NCBI GenBank assembly: GCA_017354575.1
Contig: JAFMQP010000108.1
Span: 1 to 10,095, forward strand
From: Acidothermales bacterium
Lineage (GTDB): Bacteria > Actinomycetota > Actinomycetes > Streptosporangiales > WHST01
Direction: 5' to 3'
Length of the DNA: 10,095 bases
Below, piece by piece: positions 6,702 to 10,095 of this stretch. Each line of letters opens with the position of its first letter. Position 1 is the first letter of the stretch. The translations under genes were made by a program, and so were the position numbers. Below the pieces are notes generated by a model. The model saw only the letters and a program-made list of their open reading frames with translations. It made no database searches and had not been told where the DNA came from.

Positions 6702-6856
6702 ATGCAGCGGACGATGCCTCGGGTGATCGCGGATGCGGCCCGACCACCTCATCTACTATTGCTGCGGCCGCAGCCTGACCGATCCCGACCGCGTCATGAG
6801 TGTCACATCCAAGGTGCTGAAGTCCGCTCGCACCCGGGGGCTGACAGCCCACTCGG
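6702..6856 (+). pseudogene. Truncated, frameshifted start of a gene, possibly another barrel-type hydrolase
   Basis: The ATG at 6702 has an excellent ribosome binding site, GAGGGAGG at 6686-6693, 8 nt upstream. The first 13 codons read MQRTMPRVIADAA. The frame then switches: one extra C in the CCC run at 6739-6741 would restore DHLIYYCCGRSLTDPDRV followed by a helix VMSVTSKVLKSARTRGL. That looks like the first strand and helix of a TIM barrel, reminiscent of RILNAYYLAANAY plus the following helix in the neighbouring Tat-exported protein. The recognisable part stops near 6850, and at 6857 the stop codon of rhaEW (opposite strand) begins, so the rest is missing. No signal peptide is seen. Without the frame correction, the frame from 6702 ends at the TAG at 6858-6860. 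Confidence 0.5.
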
Positions 6857-8920
6857 CTAGCGGAGGAAGGCCTGGGGGACGCCACTGTCCACCGGGACCA
6901 GCAGTCCCGTCGTCAACGGCAGCGAACCGTCGGTGAGCGCGACGATGGTACGGGCGACGTGCTCGGGCAGCACCTCCTGCTTGAGCACCGTGCGTTGCGC
7001 GTAGTACCTGCCGAGGTCCTCCTCAGCGACGCCGTACGTCTTCGCGCGTTGGGCGCCCCAGCCGCCGGCGAAGATGCCGGAGCCGCGCACGACGCCGTCC
7101 GGGTTGACGCCGTTCACCTTGACGCCGAGCTCGCCGAGCTCTGCCGCGAGCAGCCGCACCTGGTGTCCCTGCGCCGCTTTCGCGGACGAGTACGCCAGGT
7201 TCGCCGGTCCCGCTGCGACGGCGTTCTTGCTGACGACGTAGACGATGTCGCCGCCGATTCCCTGTGCCCGCAACACGCGTGCGGCCTCGCGAGAGACGAG
7301 GAAGGATCCGCGCGCCATCACGTCGAACTGCAGGTCCCACAGCTCGGTGCTGGTCTCCTCGAGCCTGCCGGCCCTGCTGAGCCCGGCATTGTTGACGACG
7401 ATGTCGAGCCCGCCGAAAGCCAGCGCCGCGGCCCCGAACGCGGCGCGCACGGCGTCCTCGTCGGACACGTCCATCGCCACCGCGGCCGCCTTGTCCGCGC
7501 CGCCGAGCTCCTTCACGACCTGGTCGGCGCCGTCGGCGTCGAGGTCCCCGACGACGACGCACGCACCGGCCTCGGACAGCGCGACGCACGTCGCGCGGCC
7601 GATGCCGGACGCGCCGCCGGTGACGAGAGCGACGCGTCCCGCGAGTGCCTTGGGCCTCGGACGCCGCCGCAGCTTGCGTTCCTCGAGCTCCCAGTACTCG
7701 ACGCGGAACTTCTCGCGCTCCGGCACCGGTGCGTACGTCGACACCGCCTCGGCGCCGCGCATCACGTTGATCGCGTTGACGTAGAACTCGCCCGCGACCC
7801 GCGCGGTCTGCGCGTCCGCGCCGTAGGAGAACATGCCGACGCCGGGAACCAGCACGATCGCCGGGTCGGCGCCGCGCATCGGCGGCGTCGCGTCGTCGGC
7901 GTACCGCGCGTAGTAGGCGGCGTACTCGGCGCGGTACTGCCCGTGCAGCTCGCGGACCCGCGACTCGAGGTGGTCGAGCGGCGTGTCCGACGCGGTGTCG
8001 AGCAGCAGCGGACGCACCTTGGTGCGCAGGAAGTGGTCGGGGCACGACGTGCCGAGCGGCACGAGCCGGTCGAGCGCATCGCGGGACAGGAAGTCGAGGA
8101 CGGCCTCGTCGTCGCGGAAGTGCCCGACCGTCCGGGAGTCCGTGGACGCGACACCGCGCAGCAACGGCGCGAGCGCGGCGGCACGGCCGCGGCGCTGCTC
8201 GTTCGGCAACGGCGCGCGGTCGGGCCGCGCCGCGCCGAGCGGCTCGTCGACTCCGGCGCGGATGATGAAGTCGGCCGCCTCGGCGATGAGCCGGAACGCG
8301 CGTTCCTCGCACTGGTCGCTCGTGTCGCCCCACGTCGTGAGCCCGTGCCCGCCGAGCACGACGCCCTCGACGTCGGGATGCGAGCGGACGATCGCCGCGA
8401 TCATCCGGCCGAGCTCCCAACCCGGTCGCTGCCACGGCACCCACGCGACGCGACCGCCGTAGCACTCCCGCACCAGGCGCTCGCCGTCCGCAGCGGCGGC
8501 GAGCGCGATGACGCTGTCGGGATGCAGGTGGTCGACGTGCGGCGCGTCGACGAGCGCGTGCATCGGCGTGTCGATGGACGGCGCCGCACCGCCCGTGCCG
8601 AAGCAGCAGTGGTCGAACAGGTCGACCATCTCGTCCTCGTGCTCGACGCCGCGGTACCGGTCGTCGAGACCGCGCAGCCGGTCCAGCTCCAACACCGCGA
8701 GGCCCGGGTACCGCAGCGTGCCGAGGTCGCCGCCGGAACCCTTGACCCACAACAGTTCCGCGTCCTCGCCCGTCGCCGGGTGCCGCACGCTGCCCTTGCA
8801 CGACGCGTTGCCGCCCCCGTAGTTGGTGACGGCGCGGTCGCCGCCCAGCCGGTTCGCCCGGTCGAGCATCGCGGACACGTCGTCGGGCACGCCTGCGGGT
8901 ACGTCGGTCCGGTTGGTCAT
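6857..8920 (-). CDS. rhaEW: Bifunctional L-rhamnulose-1-phosphate aldolase / L-lactaldehyde dehydrogenase
   Basis: This 687-residue fusion has an N-terminal class II aldolase-like domain (about 15-250) and a C-terminal SDR domain (about 424-687). The aldolase half splits L-rhamnulose-1-phosphate into DHAP and L-lactaldehyde; visible zinc-ligand candidates are His131 and His133 in DHLHPDS and His192 in GGHGLTTWGD. The SDR half oxidises lactaldehyde to L-lactate with NAD; it shows TGGASGIG at 434-441, NNAG at 510-513, Ser564 (VVSKNA), Tyr577 and Lys581 (YSSAK). The middle part (250-420) is typical of this fusion. The start at 8920 overlaps the rhaI stop as ATGA and begins MTNRTDV; the ATG at 8926 would add only two residues. 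The same frame stays open further upstream to 9223, but that stretch is inside rhaI and is not coding. The normally Asn-holding tetrad position is Met535 (FDVMARG). Confidence 0.9.
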   Translation of the reverse strand: MTNRTDVPAGVPDDVSAMLDRANRLGGDRAVTNYGGGNASCKGSVRHPATGEDAELLWVKGSGGDLGTLRYPGLAVLELDRLRGLDDRYRGVEHEDEMVDLFDHCCFGTGGAAPSIDTPMHALVDAPHVDHLHPDSVIALAAAADGERLVRECYGGRVAWVPWQRPGWELGRMIAAIVRSHPDVEGVVLGGHGLTTWGDTSDQCEERAFRLIAEAADFIIRAGVDEPLGAARPDRAPLPNEQRRGRAAALAPLLRGVASTDSRTVGHFRDDEAVLDFLSRDALDRLVPLGTSCPDHFLRTKVRPLLLDTASDTPLDHLESRVRELHGQYRAEYAAYYARYADDATPPMRGADPAIVLVPGVGMFSYGADAQTARVAGEFYVNAINVMRGAEAVSTYAPVPEREKFRVEYWELEERKLRRRPRPKALAGRVALVTGGASGIGRATCVALSEAGACVVVGDLDADGADQVVKELGGADKAAAVAMDVSDEDAVRAAFGAAALAFGGLDIVVNNAGLSRAGRLEETSTELWDLQFDVMARGSFLVSREAARVLRAQGIGGDIVYVVSKNAVAAGPANLAYSSAKAAQGHQVRLLAAELGELGVKVNGVNPDGVVRGSGIFAGGWGAQRAKTYGVAEEDLGRYYAQRTVLKQEVLPEHVARTIVALTDGSLPLTTGLLVPVDSGVPQAFLR

Positions 8921-10074
8921 GCTCCCCATCCCATGGCTTCTCCCCCGACCCGCTCGGCGACGATGCGCTCGGCGTAGCCGGACTCCCTGTACGCGGCGAT
9001 GGGATCGGGATGCAGGCCCATCTCCTCGCGCACGGACGCGAGCAGCGGCCGCACGTCGGTGGCGTACGCGTCCATCAGAACGCCGTGCGCGCCGAGCACG
9101 TCGCCCTCGCGCTGTGCGGTGCGCAACGCGTCCTTTTCGACGAGCAGCGCCTTCGCCGTCGCCTCCTGCACGTTCATCACCGACCGCAGCATCGCCGGCA
9201 CCTTCGGCTCGACGTTGTGGCACTGGTCGAGCATGAACGCGACGTCGCCTTCGAGAGCGTCCGCGGCGACGATCTCGTGCATGATGCGGAACAGCCCGAA
9301 CGGGTCCGCGGCGCCGACCATGAGGTCGTCGTCCGCGTAGTAACGGCTGTTGAAGTGGAACCCGCCGAGCCGCTCCTGCCGCAGCAGCAAGGCGACGATC
9401 ATCTCGATGTTCGTTCCCGGCGCGTGGTGGCCGGTGTCGACGAGCACCTTCGCGCGCTCGCCGAGCGCGAGACAGTGCGTCAGCGACGTGCCCCAGTCCG
9501 GGACGTCCGTGTGGTAGAACGCCGGCTCGAAGAACTTGTACTCCAGCAGCATCGTCATGTCCGCAGGCATCGCGTCGTACGTCGTGCGCAACGCCTCGGC
9601 GAGCCGGTCCTGCCGGTCACGGATGGAGTCCTGCCCCGCGTAGTTCGTGCCGTCGGCGAACCACAGCGACAGCTGCTTCGACCCGGTCCGCTCGGCGATC
9701 TCGATGCACTCGAGCAGCTGCTCGACGGCCTTGCGGCGTACGCCGGGATCCGGGTTGCACACGCTGCCGAGCTTGTAGTCGTCGTCCTGGAACACGTTGG
9801 GGTTGATGGCGCCGACCGCGACACCGCGGTCCTTCGCGTACGTCGCCAGTGCGGCGAAGTCGTCCACGCGGTCCCACGGGATGTGCAACGCCACCGACGG
9901 TGCGACGCCGGTGAGCTCGTGCACCATCGCCGCGTCGTCGATCTTCTCGTACGGCGTGCGCGGCACACCGGGCTGAGCGAAGACCTTGAACCTGGTGCCG
10001 GAGTTGCCGTACGCCCACGACGGCGTCTCGATCCGCTGGCGCCGCAACACCTTCTTGGCTTCGTCGACGTTCAT
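8917..10074 (-). CDS. rhaI: L-rhamnose isomerase (Pseudomonas stutzeri/Streptomyces type)
   Basis: This 385-residue cytoplasmic TIM-barrel isomerase converts L-rhamnose to L-rhamnulose, the first step of the phosphorylated pathway. Metal and catalytic residues fall at spacings matching those I recall for P. stutzeri L-rhamnose isomerase: Glu178 (LLEYKFFEP), Asp213 and His216 (VDTGHHAPG), His240 (GFHFNSRYY), Asp248 and Asp250 (ADDDL) and Asp283 (MLDQCHN). It is not the E. coli RhaA type. The start ATG at 10074-10072 has a strong GGAAGGGGA ribosome binding site 3 nt upstream on the minus strand. Its TGA overlaps the rhaEW ATG, so the two are translationally coupled. A rhamnulokinase gene is expected nearby but is absent from this window. 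Confidence 0.92.
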   Translation of the reverse strand: MNVDEAKKVLRRQRIETPSWAYGNSGTRFKVFAQPGVPRTPYEKIDDAAMVHELTGVAPSVALHIPWDRVDDFAALATYAKDRGVAVGAINPNVFQDDDYKLGSVCNPDPGVRRKAVEQLLECIEIAERTGSKQLSLWFADGTNYAGQDSIRDRQDRLAEALRTTYDAMPADMTMLLEYKFFEPAFYHTDVPDWGTSLTHCLALGERAKVLVDTGHHAPGTNIEMIVALLLRQERLGGFHFNSRYYADDDLMVGAADPFGLFRIMHEIVAADALEGDVAFMLDQCHNVEPKVPAMLRSVMNVQEATAKALLVEKDALRTAQREGDVLGAHGVLMDAYATDVRPLLASVREEMGLHPDPIAAYRESGYAERIVAERVGGEAMGWGA

Positions 10075-10095
10075 CTGTCCCCTTCCAGTCGCGCA

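Noticed and set aside
7023..8801. A 592-codon open frame on the minus strand overlapping rhaEW in another frame
   Set aside because: The product is an Arg-rich shadow with no domains, while the overlapping frame encodes two complete recognised domains.
6959..8977. A 672-codon open frame on the plus strand opposite rhaEW
   Set aside because: It is antisense to rhaEW, has low-complexity Arg/Val/Ala-rich composition, no ribosome binding site and no motif; long antisense frames are expected in very high-GC genes.
8921..9223. Upstream extension of the rhaEW reading frame into rhaI
   Set aside because: The extra 101 residues are Arg/Ala-rich and overlap the conserved C-terminal part of rhaI; the ATGA overlap at 8917-8920 gives the natural start.
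1..10095. CRISPR arrays, tRNA/rRNA genes, insertion sequences, phage attachment sites
   Set aside because: I saw no regularly spaced repeats, no tRNA-like cloverleaf with CCA-type end, no transposase and no flanking direct repeats by eye.

Overview
The window is high-GC DNA with strong G/C bias at third codon positions, short gene gaps, ATGA start/stop overlaps and apparently leaderless promoters. The lactate dehydrogenase and the rhamnose genes resemble actinobacterial homologues, so the source is most likely an actinomycete. This assignment rests on gene content and codon style; no marker gene is present.

Layout. (1) Positions 1-858, minus strand: a DUF488 gene and the start of an amidohydrolase gene that runs off the left edge, joined by an ATGA overlap. 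(2) Positions 859-893: a 35-bp divergent promoter region in which each -10 box lies exactly 6 nt from an ATG, implying leaderless mRNAs in both directions. (3) Positions 894-3901, plus strand: a compact three-gene unit encoding an LldD2-like FMN-dependent L-lactate dehydrogenase, an acetamidase/formamidase-family protein and a short-chain dehydrogenase. (4) Positions 3902-6610, plus strand: a two-gene secretion unit with its own promoter, a LacI-type operator, an exported GH28 (polygalacturonase/rhamnogalacturonase family) enzyme, a Tat-exported protein of unrecognised family that looks like a TIM barrel, and a strong hairpin terminator. (5) Positions 6611-6856: a second copy of the operator and a good ribosome binding site leading into a frameshifted, truncated gene start. 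(6) Positions 6857-10074, minus strand: L-rhamnose isomerase and the bifunctional rhamnulose-1-phosphate aldolase/lactaldehyde dehydrogenase, again joined by ATGA.

How the genes fit together. GH28 enzymes cut pectin backbones, some of which (rhamnogalacturonan I) are rich in L-rhamnose. L-rhamnose is isomerised by RhaI; after phosphorylation by a kinase not in the window, the aldolase half of RhaEW yields DHAP and L-lactaldehyde, and its dehydrogenase half makes L-lactate. LldD can oxidise L-lactate to pyruvate. The window therefore reads as a plant-polysaccharide/L-rhamnose utilisation locus, lacking its kinase, transporter and regulator genes. The acetamidase and the stand-alone dehydrogenase are not explained by this pathway. 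The least characterised parts are the Tat-exported barrel protein, the decayed gene next to it, and the shared operator that appears to control both.
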